Assembly (NCBI RefSeq): GCF_014199255.1
Contig: NZ_JACIJF010000002.1
Location: forward strand, 431,967 to 495,966
Source: Sphingomonas xinjiangensis
Lineage (GTDB): Bacteria; Pseudomonadota; Alphaproteobacteria; Sphingomonadales; Sphingomonadaceae
Reading direction: 5' to 3'
Length of the DNA stretch: 64,000 nucleotides
The notes under the pieces are model-generated. The model was given only the letters and a program-made list of their open reading frames with translations. It was not told the origin of the DNA and ran no database searches. The translations under genes were made by a program, and so were the position numbers. Shown here in pieces: positions 45,132 through 54,000 of the stretch; within the stretch, counting starts at the first letter, position 1; every line of letters starts with the position of its first letter.

Positions 45132-47051
45132 ATGACCGAACTTTCCCGGCGCACCCTGATCGCCACCGGCCTCGCCGGTGCCGCGCTCCCCGCTGCTCCC
45201 GCCCTCGCCGCGCCACAGGCGAACGCGCCCAACCCCTTCGGGGCGACGCCACACCCGCGCCAGTGGCGCTGGCACGGACGCGAGCAATACGCCTTCGTCC
45301 ATTTCTCGATCAACACCTACACCGATAAGGAATGGGGCTTTGGCGACGAAAGCCCCAAGCTGTTCAATCCCAGCGACCTCGATCCCGACCAGATCGTGGC
45401 GGCAGCCAAGGCCGGTGGCCTTCAGGGGCTGATCCTTACTGCGAAGCACCATGATGGCTTCTGCTTGTGGCCTACGATGCTCACCGAGCATTGCATCCGC
45501 AACAGCCCGTACAAAGACGGCAAGGGCGACATCGTCCGCGAGATGGCCGACGCGTGCAAGCGCGCGAAGCTGCCCTTTGGGCTGTACCTGTCACCGTGGG
45601 ATCGTAACCATGCCGAATACGGCCGTCCGGCCTATGTCGAGTATTACCGCGCGCAACTGACCGAGTTGTGCACCCGCTATGGCGAGCTGTTCGAAGTCTG
45701 GTTCGACGGCGCCAATGGCGGCGACGGCTATTATGGCGGCGCGCGCGAGGCGCGGAAGATTGACGCGCCGCGTTACTATAATTGGCCGTCGATTATCGCG
45801 CTGGTGCACCAGCTTCAGCCCAACGCCTGCACCTTCGATCCTCTCGGCGCCGACATTCGCTGGGTTGGCAATGAAGACGGCGTGGCCGGTGATCCGTGCT
45901 GGCCGACCATGCCCAACGAGCCGTATGACCAGAAGAACGGCAATTCGGGCGTGCGCGGCGGCGCAATCTGGTGGCCGGCGGAAACCGACGTCTCGATCCG
46001 CCCGGGCTGGTTCTATCACGCCGACGAGGATTCCAAGGTTAAGAGCCCCGAGCGGCTGATCCGGCTATATGATGAGTCGGTCGGGCGCGGCACGAACCTC
46101 AACCTCAACATCCCACCGGATCGGCGCGGCCGCATTCCCGATCAGGACTTCAAGATCCTCAAATCGTTCGGCGATGCGATCCGCGCCACCTTTGCACGCG
46201 ACCTTGCCAAAGGAGCGGTGGCGCACGCCAGCCACAGTCGCGCGGGCTTCACGCCATCGCGCGTGCTTGATGCCGATCGCGAGACCTATTGGACCGGCCC
46301 CGACGGTGTCGCCAATCCGACGCTGACGCTGGACCTCAAGCCCGGCACTCGCTTCGACGTGATCCGGCTGCGCGAATATCTTCCGCTCGGCGTCCGCGTC
46401 ACGCGCTTCGCAGTAGATGCAGAGGTCGACGGCAAGTGGCGGACGCTGGCCGAGCATGAATGCATCTCGGCACAACGGATCATCCGCCTTCCCGCCCCGA
46501 TTGGGCCGCGCCGCGTGCGGCTCCGCGTGCTGGAGGCGCCGGCTAGCCCCGCGATCAGCGAGTTTGCGCTGTTCCGCTCGGTCGCGCCGGTGCCGGTGCC
46601 CGCGATCGTCTCCACGGATCCAACCGTACTCGACGTCACGAAGTGGCGGGTTGTTGAGGCGAGTGCACCGGGCGCCGAGAAGCTGCTCGACAACGAGGCC
46701 AGCACCATCTGGATTCAGCCCAGCCCTGTGGCAGCGAAGCCCGCGCAGGTCGTTGTCGATCTTGGCGCGGTCACCGATCTTGCCGGCTTCAGCCTGACGC
46801 CCTCGCGCCAGGTGATGACCGGCGCCGCCCCGCCGCGCGGCTACCATGCGGAAACCAGCACCGATGGTACCAATTGGACTGCCGCAGCGAGCGGGGAGTT
46901 CTCCAACATCGCTTACGCGCTCTCCACGCAGCGCATCGTCTTCGCTCAGGCGCGTGCCACCCGTTATCTGCGACTCCGCTTCGCGGAAACCGCGGTTGCA
47001 GCCTCGCGCCTCGCAATTGCAGGCATTGGCGGCTTCACGCCAAAACGCTGA
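45132..47051 (+). CDS. GH29 alpha-L-fucosidase with two C-terminal F5/8-type domains
   Basis: A 639-residue fucosidase with a Tat signal (LSRRTLIATGLAGAAL). The GH29 barrel carries AKHHDGFCLW, SPWDRNHAEYG and the nucleophile Asp192 in VWFDGANGG. Two discoidin/F5-8-like beta domains follow, at about 375-490 (ADRETYWTGPDGVANPTL) and about 520-639 (DNEASTIWIQPS). Such domains often bind sugar. The ATG at 45132 follows AAGAGGA. It could remove core alpha-1,3-fucose or Lewis-a fucose of plant N-glycans; the linkage is not readable. It ends the tightly coupled run, followed by a strong hairpin. Confidence 0.9.
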   Translation: MTELSRRTLIATGLAGAALPAAPALAAPQANAPNPFGATPHPRQWRWHGREQYAFVHFSINTYTDKEWGFGDESPKLFNPSDLDPDQIVAAAKAGGLQGLILTAKHHDGFCLWPTMLTEHCIRNSPYKDGKGDIVREMADACKRAKLPFGLYLSPWDRNHAEYGRPAYVEYYRAQLTELCTRYGELFEVWFDGANGGDGYYGGAREARKIDAPRYYNWPSIIALVHQLQPNACTFDPLGADIRWVGNEDGVAGDPCWPTMPNEPYDQKNGNSGVRGGAIWWPAETDVSIRPGWFYHADEDSKVKSPERLIRLYDESVGRGTNLNLNIPPDRRGRIPDQDFKILKSFGDAIRATFARDLAKGAVAHASHSRAGFTPSRVLDADRETYWTGPDGVANPTLTLDLKPGTRFDVIRLREYLPLGVRVTRFAVDAEVDGKWRTLAEHECISAQRIIRLPAPIGPRRVRLRVLEAPASPAISEFALFRSVAPVPVPAIVSTDPTVLDVTKWRVVEASAPGAEKLLDNEASTIWIQPSPVAAKPAQVVVDLGAVTDLAGFSLTPSRQVMTGAAPPRGYHAETSTDGTNWTAAASGEFSNIAYALSTQRIVFAQARATRYLRLRFAETAVAASRLAIAGIGGFTPKR

Positions 47052-47057
47052 TCTGCT

Positions 47058-47086
47058 GGCGCGTCACGTGGAGCCCGTGACGCGCC
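47058..47086 (+). terminator. Terminator of the glycosidase run
   Basis: Perfect 11-base arms GGCGCGTCACG and CGTGACGCGCC with a 7-base loop, followed 8 bases later by TTTT. It starts 7 bases after the GH29 stop. Confidence 0.75.
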
Positions 47087-47313
47087 GCTTCCTCGTTTTA
47101 TGCTGCAATGCAGCGTGGCGGCGCACGACTCTGCTGGTCCTGCGGCGGGGTGACGTAATTATGCAACTGGTCTGCAAGATCGCGCGACAGATAGGACCAA
47201 CGCCGTTTTTGGTATTGAAGTGCGATTTCACCTATGACAACCTCGTGTCAGGCTAAGGACGTAGCTATGACGTTCGGGCTTGGACGGCTGCCCATCGGCG
47301 GCCGGGCTTTGGG
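47087..47313 (+). promoter_or_regulatory. Promoter region of the glycosylasparaginase gene
   Basis: About 230 bases without a gene. It contains GCTGCA-A-TGCAGC (about 47104-47116) and an inverted repeat ACCAA-(8)-TTGGT at 47196-47213. The latter has the ACC/GGT ends of the candidate GntR sites but a wider spacer. Either could be an operator. No -35/-10 pair is obvious. Confidence 0.4.
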
Positions 47314-48327
47314 ATGTCGCGAACCATGGAAACGTCTCGTCGGGGAGCTTTGGCGTTGGGTGTCGGCGGTGCTGCGATCGCAGCCGCGGGCCCAGCAGCA
47401 GCGCAGGCTACGTCGCGCGCGCTGATCGTGTCGACTTGGGATTTCGGCGCGGCGGCGAACGCCGCGGCGTATGCGCAGTGGAAGAAGACCGGCAATCTGG
47501 TCGATGCGCTTGAGGTCGGGGCGTGGGTTCCCGAAGCCGATCCCGAGAATCACTCGGTCGGATATTCCGGCTATCCCGACCGTGACGGCCATGTGACACT
47601 CGACGCGATCATCATGGACGACCGCGGCAATGTCGGCGCGGTCGCCGCGCTCGAAGACTTCATGCACCCGATCTCGGTCGCGCGCCGCGTCATGGAGAAG
47701 ACGCCGCACACCTTCTTGGTGGGTGAAGGCGCGCACCAGTTCGCGGTCGAGCAGGGTTTCCAGAAGACCAAGCTGCTGACGCCGGAAGCCGAGAAGGCGT
47801 GGCGCGAATGGCTCAAGACCGCCAAGTACCAGCCCATCGCCAACAGCGAGAATCTGCGCGGCTCGGCGCTCGATCATGACACGATCGGCATGGTCGCCTG
47901 CGCGCCCGATGGGCGGCTTGCCGGCGCCTGCACCACCTCGGGCATGGCGTTCAAGCTGCGCGGGCGCGTCGGCGACTCGCCCCAGGCGGGTTCGGGCCTG
48001 TACGTCGAAGCCGGCGTCGGCGCTGCCACTGCCACCGGCGTGGGTGAAGAAGTCACCCGCATCGTCGGTTCGGCGCGCGTGGTCGGCTCGATGCGTTCGG
48101 GCATGTCGCCGCAAGCTGCATGCCGCGAGGCCGTGCTGCACATCGCCAAGCTGCGTGGCGACGCGATCCGTGACGCCCAAGTCGGCTTCCTTGCCATCAA
48201 CAGCCGCGGCGAAGTGGGCGCTTTCGCGCTCCAGCCCGGCTTCACCTTTGCCGTCACCGACCCGCAGGGCGGGACGCAAGTCCGAGCCGCCGAAAGCCTA
48301 AAAGGGCGCGGCAACACTCAAAAGTGA
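47314..48327 (+). CDS. Exported N4-(beta-N-acetylglucosaminyl)-L-asparaginase (glycosylasparaginase)
   Basis: A 337-residue Ntn hydrolase. A Tat-like signal (TSRRGALALGVGGAA, cleavage near AAAQA) sends it to the periplasm. The self-cleavage site and catalytic residue are in DHDTIGMVA, with Thr190 becoming the N-terminus of the beta chain. It hydrolyses the bond between GlcNAc and Asn, the last step in N-glycopeptide breakdown. The stop is 17 bases before the start of the TonB receptor. ATG at 47326 is an alternative start that keeps the signal. Family identity is strong; the exact substrate (fucosylated core or not) is unknown. Confidence 0.92.
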   Translation: MSRTMETSRRGALALGVGGAAIAAAGPAAAQATSRALIVSTWDFGAAANAAAYAQWKKTGNLVDALEVGAWVPEADPENHSVGYSGYPDRDGHVTLDAIIMDDRGNVGAVAALEDFMHPISVARRVMEKTPHTFLVGEGAHQFAVEQGFQKTKLLTPEAEKAWREWLKTAKYQPIANSENLRGSALDHDTIGMVACAPDGRLAGACTTSGMAFKLRGRVGDSPQAGSGLYVEAGVGAATATGVGEEVTRIVGSARVVGSMRSGMSPQAACREAVLHIAKLRGDAIRDAQVGFLAINSRGEVGAFALQPGFTFAVTDPQGGTQVRAAESLKGRGNTQK

Positions 48328-48344
48328 ATCCCTTGGGGGAAGAT

Positions 48345-51300
48345 ATGAAGAAGAATGCGCTGTTACTGAGCTCCACCTGCTTTGCGGTGCTGTTCGCCGC
48401 TCCTGCCTTTGCGCAGGAAGCGAACACGACCGGCGGCCCGGTCGCCGAAACCACGGCGAATGCCGATACCGCCAGCACGGATGAAGGCTCGATAGTCGTC
48501 ACCGGTTCGCGGATCAGCCGTCCGAACATCGCCGCCGCGGCACCGATCACCTCGGTGACGTCGGAGTCGATCCGCGCCCAGGCCGCAGTGAACATCGAGG
48601 AAGTGCTCAACCGCATTCCGATGATCGCCCCGGACAGCCAGCAGAACTATCAAGATTCGGACGGTCGCCAGCGCATCAAGCTGCGCAACCTGGGCTTTGA
48701 GCGCACGCTCGTCCTGGTCGACGGCAAGCGCCTGGGTACGCAGAACGGCCTGGACGCCAACATGATCCCGACCTCGCTGATCAAGCGCGTCGACGTGCTG
48801 ACCGGCGGCGCATCGGCCGTGTACGGTTCGGACGCAATCGCCGGCGTCGTGAACTTCATCCTGGATGACAATTTCGAAGGCATCCAGCTGAACGGCAACT
48901 ATAATTTCTACGCGCACGAGAACAAGCCGACCATCGTCTCGGAAACGGCGCGCCAATATGGTTTCGCCCAGCCGCGCACCGGCTCGGCATTCGACGGCGG
49001 ACGCGTCGACCTGTCGCTGACCGCAGGCACCAAGTTGTTCGACGACCGCTTCCACGTCTCGGGTTACGTGAACTACCGCAAGGCGGACCTGGTCCCCTAC
49101 AGCGCGCGTGAAACCTCATCATGCGAGCTTCAGCAGACAGTCAAGGACGGCCCGCTGAGCTGCACCGTCTCGACCTATACGCCCAACGGCTATATTTCGC
49201 CGCGCATCCCCGGCACGCCGGGGACCGGCGGCCTGCCCGGCACCGCCCCGCAATATGTGAACAACCCGGACGGTACGCGCACCTTCCTGCCCTACAGTGA
49301 CGCCTACGCCGCCAACCCGTTCGACGGGCTGGCCTTCCAGCGCGAGAACGAGCGTTGGAATGCCGGCGGTTTTGCCTCGTTCGAGATTTCGGACGCAGTC
49401 GAAGTCTATGCCAATGCCATGTGGTTCCGCGACGAGTCGACGAACCCCTATCCAGCGCGTGTGCTGAGCTCGACCGCCTATGCTCCGGGCACCACCCCCT
49501 ACACGATCAACTGCAACAACCCGTTCATGTCGGCGGCGCAGGCACAGATCGTCTGCGGCGCGGCAGCTGGCACTGGCGGCACCGTTCCGATCGAAGTGCG
49601 CGCGCGCTTCGACAATGTACCGGCCATCAACGACAGCTACCTCAACCAGGGCGTGCGCGTATCGGGCGGCCTGCGCGGCGACTTCGCACAGGGCTGGAGC
49701 TATGACGTCGGTGGCGTCTATTCATACAACAAGATGGACACGACCTGGGGTCGTCCGGACTTCAACCGCGTCAACAACGCGCTGAACGTGGTCAACAACA
49801 ATGGTACGATCAGCTGCGTGAACGACGTGGCGAACGGCTGCGTACCCTTTGATCCGTTCAGTTCGAACTCGGCGGTCAACAACACCGCGCTATTCAACTA
49901 TCTGACCGAAGGCAATTTCGGCACCTCGACGACCGAGAACCGCCTCTACAACGTCATTGCGACGGTACAGGGTGACCTTGGCACCTATGGCATCCAGAGC
50001 CCCTGGGCCGAGGAGGGCGTGGCCATCGCGATCGGCGCCGAGTTCCGTGAAGACCAGCTCGAAGGCTATGCCGACCCGATCTGGCGCGCGCGGAACGGCG
50101 GCACCGACCAGAGCCTGTCCCAGCATGTCTGGGAAGGTAATGTCGAGCTCCAGGTGCCGATCGCTCAGCACAAGCCCTTTGCGGACCTGTTGCAGGTGAA
50201 CGGCGCGTACCGTCTGTCGAAGTACAGCAGCAATCCCGACACCTTCTCGACCTGGAAGGCAGAGGCGCTGTGGGCACCTATCCCGGACATCACCTTCCGC
50301 GGATCGATCAACCGCGCACAGCGTGCACCCACGGTCGTCGAGGCGTTCCAGGGCAGCAACATCAGCTACAACCGGATCGTGCCGAGCTTCGGCGACTTCT
50401 GCGCCCCCACCGTGACGTTCACGACCGGTGCGAACGGCCAGCAGGTGCCGGTCTATGGCTCGCCGATCGCCTCGCGTGAGGTTTGCGCAGCGACTGGTCT
50501 GGCCGACAGCCTGTACGGCAGCCAGACACTGCTGTGCCCGACCGATATCGGCTGCACCACGCGTAGCGGCGGCTTCACCGTCGATCCGGAGACCGCCTAT
50601 ACCAAGACGTTTGGCCTGATCCTCAAGCCGCGCTTCCTGCCGGGTCTGGTGGTCTCGGTCGATCGCTTCATGATCGATCTAGACGACTCGATCGGCTACA
50701 ACGACTACAGCTACTTCTCGAACGGCTGTCTTGCGACCGGTAGCGCGTTCTTCTGCGACGCATTCGTGCGCAACCCCGACGGCACGCTGACCAGCAACCC
50801 GACGGGCAATCCGGCGACCGGCTATATCCGCCAGGGCACGACCAACTATTACAAGAGCAAGTCGCATGGCTGGGACTTCCAGGGCCAGTACGCACTACCG
50901 CTGGGTGGTGCAGGCCGTCTGGACTTCGACTTCTCGGGCTCGCTGACGACCCTGGCCGGTGGCCAGGACTCGCCGGCCCTGCCGGAGAAGAACTGCGTGG
51001 GCTATTATGGCGGCGCAGGCTGCGGCCAGCTGATCCCGAAATGGTCGCACAACCTGCGTGGTACCTACACCACCCAGGACCGCTTCTTCAGCGCGTCGCT
51101 CAACTGGCGTCACCTCGGCCCGCTGACCAACGTCACCAACTCGGGCGATCCGACGCTCGGCTGGACCCAGGCGGGTGAGCGCGCGACGTTCAACCGGATC
51201 GAAGCATTCGATTACTTCGATTTGGCGCTGAGCTTCCGCGTCAATGACGGCTTCTCGTTCCGGATCGCGGCGAACAACATCCTCGACAAGACGCCGCCGC

Positions 51301-51410
51301 TGTTCCCGAACTCGTACAATGTCGGCAGCCTGTCGCGTACCAACACGATCAACTCGCGGTACGACTCGCTGGGTCGCCAAATCGCGTTCGGGACGACCAT
51401 CAACTTCTGA
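48345..51410 (+). CDS. TonB-dependent outer-membrane receptor
   Basis: A 1021-residue receptor with a Sec signal (ends APAFAQ) and a TonB box-like start (EGSIVVTGSRI). The plug domain includes LRNLGFERTLVLVDGKR and VYGSDAIAGVVNFIL. A large beta barrel ends in a C-terminal Phe (TTINF), as outer-membrane proteins do. It follows the glycosylasparaginase by 17 bases with a GGGGGA ribosome site, so glycan fragments, glycopeptides or glyco-amino acids are its likely cargo. Paired cysteines in extracellular loops (for example CELQQ...C) are typical of this subfamily. Confidence 0.9.
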   Translation: MKKNALLLSSTCFAVLFAAPAFAQEANTTGGPVAETTANADTASTDEGSIVVTGSRISRPNIAAAAPITSVTSESIRAQAAVNIEEVLNRIPMIAPDSQQNYQDSDGRQRIKLRNLGFERTLVLVDGKRLGTQNGLDANMIPTSLIKRVDVLTGGASAVYGSDAIAGVVNFILDDNFEGIQLNGNYNFYAHENKPTIVSETARQYGFAQPRTGSAFDGGRVDLSLTAGTKLFDDRFHVSGYVNYRKADLVPYSARETSSCELQQTVKDGPLSCTVSTYTPNGYISPRIPGTPGTGGLPGTAPQYVNNPDGTRTFLPYSDAYAANPFDGLAFQRENERWNAGGFASFEISDAVEVYANAMWFRDESTNPYPARVLSSTAYAPGTTPYTINCNNPFMSAAQAQIVCGAAAGTGGTVPIEVRARFDNVPAINDSYLNQGVRVSGGLRGDFAQGWSYDVGGVYSYNKMDTTWGRPDFNRVNNALNVVNNNGTISCVNDVANGCVPFDPFSSNSAVNNTALFNYLTEGNFGTSTTENRLYNVIATVQGDLGTYGIQSPWAEEGVAIAIGAEFREDQLEGYADPIWRARNGGTDQSLSQHVWEGNVELQVPIAQHKPFADLLQVNGAYRLSKYSSNPDTFSTWKAEALWAPIPDITFRGSINRAQRAPTVVEAFQGSNISYNRIVPSFGDFCAPTVTFTTGANGQQVPVYGSPIASREVCAATGLADSLYGSQTLLCPTDIGCTTRSGGFTVDPETAYTKTFGLILKPRFLPGLVVSVDRFMIDLDDSIGYNDYSYFSNGCLATGSAFFCDAFVRNPDGTLTSNPTGNPATGYIRQGTTNYYKSKSHGWDFQGQYALPLGGAGRLDFDFSGSLTTLAGGQDSPALPEKNCVGYYGGAGCGQLIPKWSHNLRGTYTTQDRFFSASLNWRHLGPLTNVTNSGDPTLGWTQAGERATFNRIEAFDYFDLALSFRVNDGFSFRIAANNILDKTPPLFPNSYNVGSLSRTNTINSRYDSLGRQIAFGTTINF

Positions 51411-51435
51411 TCGAGATCCCTTCCCAGGGAACCTT

Positions 51436-51468
51436 GGGCTCGCCTTCTTCGGAAGGCGGGCCCTTTTT
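51436..51468 (+). terminator. Rho-independent terminator after the first receptor gene
   Basis: GGGC-t-CGCCTTC, a TTCG loop, GAAGGCG-g-GCCC, then TTTTT at 51464-51468. This separates the two receptor genes into different transcription units. Confidence 0.85.
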
Positions 51469-51599
51469 CTTGGAGCCGCGGATCGGCACGGGCGCGGCAG
51501 GAGACACGAAAGAAGCGATCTTTCGTAGAATTGTAACACCTCCGCCGCGACCGCTTCACAATCGGTGTCCAGCAGCCCGGGACCAACTCGGGGGACATA

Positions 51600-53987
51600 A
51601 TGAAGTACCGGATTTCGCTCGCGGCGCTGCTCGCCACCACTGCCTTTGTCGCCGCGCCCGCTCTGGCGCAGAGCACTATCGAGGACCCCGCCGCCGCTGA
51701 GGAGCATGGTGGCGATATCATCGTCACCGCGCAGAAAATAGAGCAGCGCGCCACCGACGTGCCGATCACCATCTCGGCGATCACTGGCGAGCGCATGGCC
51801 GAGATCGGCGTGAGCGATCTCGACGAACTGTCCAACTATATTCCCGGCCTCAACATCCAGGAGCAGAGCGCCAACAATCCCGGCATCGTGATCCGCGGCA
51901 TCACCTCGGATTCCGGTTCGGCTCAGCAGGGCCCACGCGTCACGCTCTATTATAACGGCGTCGACATCTCGCGCTCGCGCGGCTCGTACCAGGCGATCTA
52001 CGACCTGGAGCGTGTCGAGGTCATCAAGGGGCCGCAGGCGACGCTGTTCGGTACGGCCTCGGCGGTGGGCGCGATCAGCCTGACCTCGGCGCGTCCCAAG
52101 CCCGGCTATTCTGGCGCTCTGACCGCCGCCTATGGCAATTATGATTCCACGCTGCTGTCCGGCTTCCTCAACGCGGGTTCGGACACGCTGGCCGGCCGCG
52201 TCGCGTTCGAATGGAAGAAGCGCGACGGCTATGTGGAAAACCTGTCGCCGCGCCAGGAAAAGGAGCTCTACTCGCAGGACCAGCTCGGCGTCCGCGCGTC
52301 CTTGCGCTACACGCCTGCCGACGCACTGACCGTCGACCTGATCGGCACCTACGACCAGCAGCGCAACGGCGGAACGCCGTTCATCTCGCGGGTACTGCCT
52401 ACCGAAGCAGGTCCAGGTGATCCGTTCGGAAAGGCTAATCTGGGCGGATCGCCTTTGTCGGAACAGGCGCTTGGCGACGATCAGCTGGGCCTCAACCGCG
52501 AAGTCTATGACGTCAACCTGACAGCGAACTATGATTTCGGCTCGGGCGTCACGTTCACCACCGTCAACGGCTATCGCAAGTTCGACAGCCGCGAGGTTTT
52601 CGACGCGGATGGCTCGGCCGCATGGTTCCTCGAATTCGCCGAGATCTCGAAGGGGTGGCAGGCGAGCCATGAGGGCCGTTTCTCGTACAGCGATCCGCAG
52701 TGGCGTGCATCGTTCGGCTGGAATGTGTTCGTTGAGGACAATTTCCAGAACGTGCCTTTCTCGTCCGAGGAAGGCTCGTTCATCCAGTGCCTGACTGCGC
52801 TTCAGGGCCGGCCGGCGCTGCCGGGCGCGCCGGCTGTGCCGTGCGTCGGGTTCACGCCCGGCGTCCCAACCGCCGCCAATGCCACTGCGCTCGCGACTGG
52901 CGGTCGGCTGACCCAAATTCCGTATCGTTCGGTCTATGAGAATCAGGGCCGCAACGACAGCTATTCGATGTTCGCGGACACAACCTGGATCCCTACGCCG
53001 GCCCTGGAACTGACCGCCGGCGTGCGCATCCTGATCGAGCAGAGGAAGTCGGGCTACCGCGCGGACGTGCCGGTGCCGCTGCTCCCGACCCTGCTTCCGG
53101 CGGAACAGCGTGCGTTACTGCTGGCAGCGGGCATCGGCCCGTCGCTGCTGCCTGGTCAGATCGACACGCGCGGCCAGACCTTTACCGCACGGCGATCCTA
53201 TTCGGCGGTGCTGCCACGCTTCAACATGCTGTACCGTCTGACCGACGATGTGAACGTCTTCGCGACTATTTCGAAGGGACGCCGCTCGCCGGTCGTGCAG
53301 CTCAACGCGAGGCGGCTGGCGACTGGGGCGCCAGCCTCCAACCTCCAGCTCGTTCCGGAAGAGAGTGTCTGGAACTACGAAGCCGGCCTGAAGGGCAGCG
53401 TCGGCCCCGTCTCGGGCTCGCTGGGCGTCTACTACCAAAAGTATGACGGCTTCCAGGTCAGCGTGCTTCAACCCAACGGCACGTCGCTGACGCAGAGCGC
53501 CGGCACCGCAAGCAATCTGGGCGCCGAGGCCGAACTGAACGTGCGCGCCACATCCTGGCTCAACCTGTTCGGCAATGTCGGCTACATCAACGGCGGCATC
53601 GACGAGAATGAAAGCTTCGCCTCCACCTTCTCGGGCGCGCGCTTCCGCCTCCAGCCCGAATGGCAGGCGGCCGCCGGCTTCACGATCAACGCGCCGCTTG
53701 GCAACGGCGTGCGCTTCTTCGCTACGCCGACCGTTACGCATCGCAGCCGCATCTTCTTCGAAGTGCCGAACAACATCGCACTGTCTCAGGGGCCGGTCAC
53801 GCTGGTCAACGCGCGTGCGGGCGTGAGCTTCATGGACGAGCGCTTCGAACTGGCCGGCTTCATCCGTAACGCCACCGATGAGCGGTATCTGCTCGACGCC
53901 GGCAATACCGGTGGCAGCTTCCGCACGCCTACCTTCATCCCGGCCGAGCCGCGCTTCTACGGCGCGCAGCTCACTGCCCGCTTCTAA
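51600..53987 (+). CDS. TonB-dependent outer-membrane receptor
   Basis: A 795-residue receptor with a Sec signal (ends APALAQS) and a TonB-box-like GGDIIVTAQKIEQRATDVP. The plug (RVEVIKGPQATLFGTASAVGAI) and barrel ending in RFYGAQLTARF are of the common sphingomonad type. It is preceded by its own 130-base leader after a terminator and followed 13 bases later by the PhoD gene. Cargo unknown. The PhoD link suggests a phosphorylated or otherwise phosphatase-related ligand. Confidence 0.9.
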   Translation: MKYRISLAALLATTAFVAAPALAQSTIEDPAAAEEHGGDIIVTAQKIEQRATDVPITISAITGERMAEIGVSDLDELSNYIPGLNIQEQSANNPGIVIRGITSDSGSAQQGPRVTLYYNGVDISRSRGSYQAIYDLERVEVIKGPQATLFGTASAVGAISLTSARPKPGYSGALTAAYGNYDSTLLSGFLNAGSDTLAGRVAFEWKKRDGYVENLSPRQEKELYSQDQLGVRASLRYTPADALTVDLIGTYDQQRNGGTPFISRVLPTEAGPGDPFGKANLGGSPLSEQALGDDQLGLNREVYDVNLTANYDFGSGVTFTTVNGYRKFDSREVFDADGSAAWFLEFAEISKGWQASHEGRFSYSDPQWRASFGWNVFVEDNFQNVPFSSEEGSFIQCLTALQGRPALPGAPAVPCVGFTPGVPTAANATALATGGRLTQIPYRSVYENQGRNDSYSMFADTTWIPTPALELTAGVRILIEQRKSGYRADVPVPLLPTLLPAEQRALLLAAGIGPSLLPGQIDTRGQTFTARRSYSAVLPRFNMLYRLTDDVNVFATISKGRRSPVVQLNARRLATGAPASNLQLVPEESVWNYEAGLKGSVGPVSGSLGVYYQKYDGFQVSVLQPNGTSLTQSAGTASNLGAEAELNVRATSWLNLFGNVGYINGGIDENESFASTFSGARFRLQPEWQAAAGFTINAPLGNGVRFFATPTVTHRSRIFFEVPNNIALSQGPVTLVNARAGVSFMDERFELAGFIRNATDERYLLDAGNTGGSFRTPTFIPAEPRFYGAQLTARF

Positions 53988-54000
53988 GAGAATACTGGAC

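Noticed and set aside
51530..51541. ATTGTAACACCT before the second TonB receptor as a further GntR site
   Set aside because: It resembles the 33839-33851 sequence only if one base is deleted, and it lacks the TATATTGGT core.
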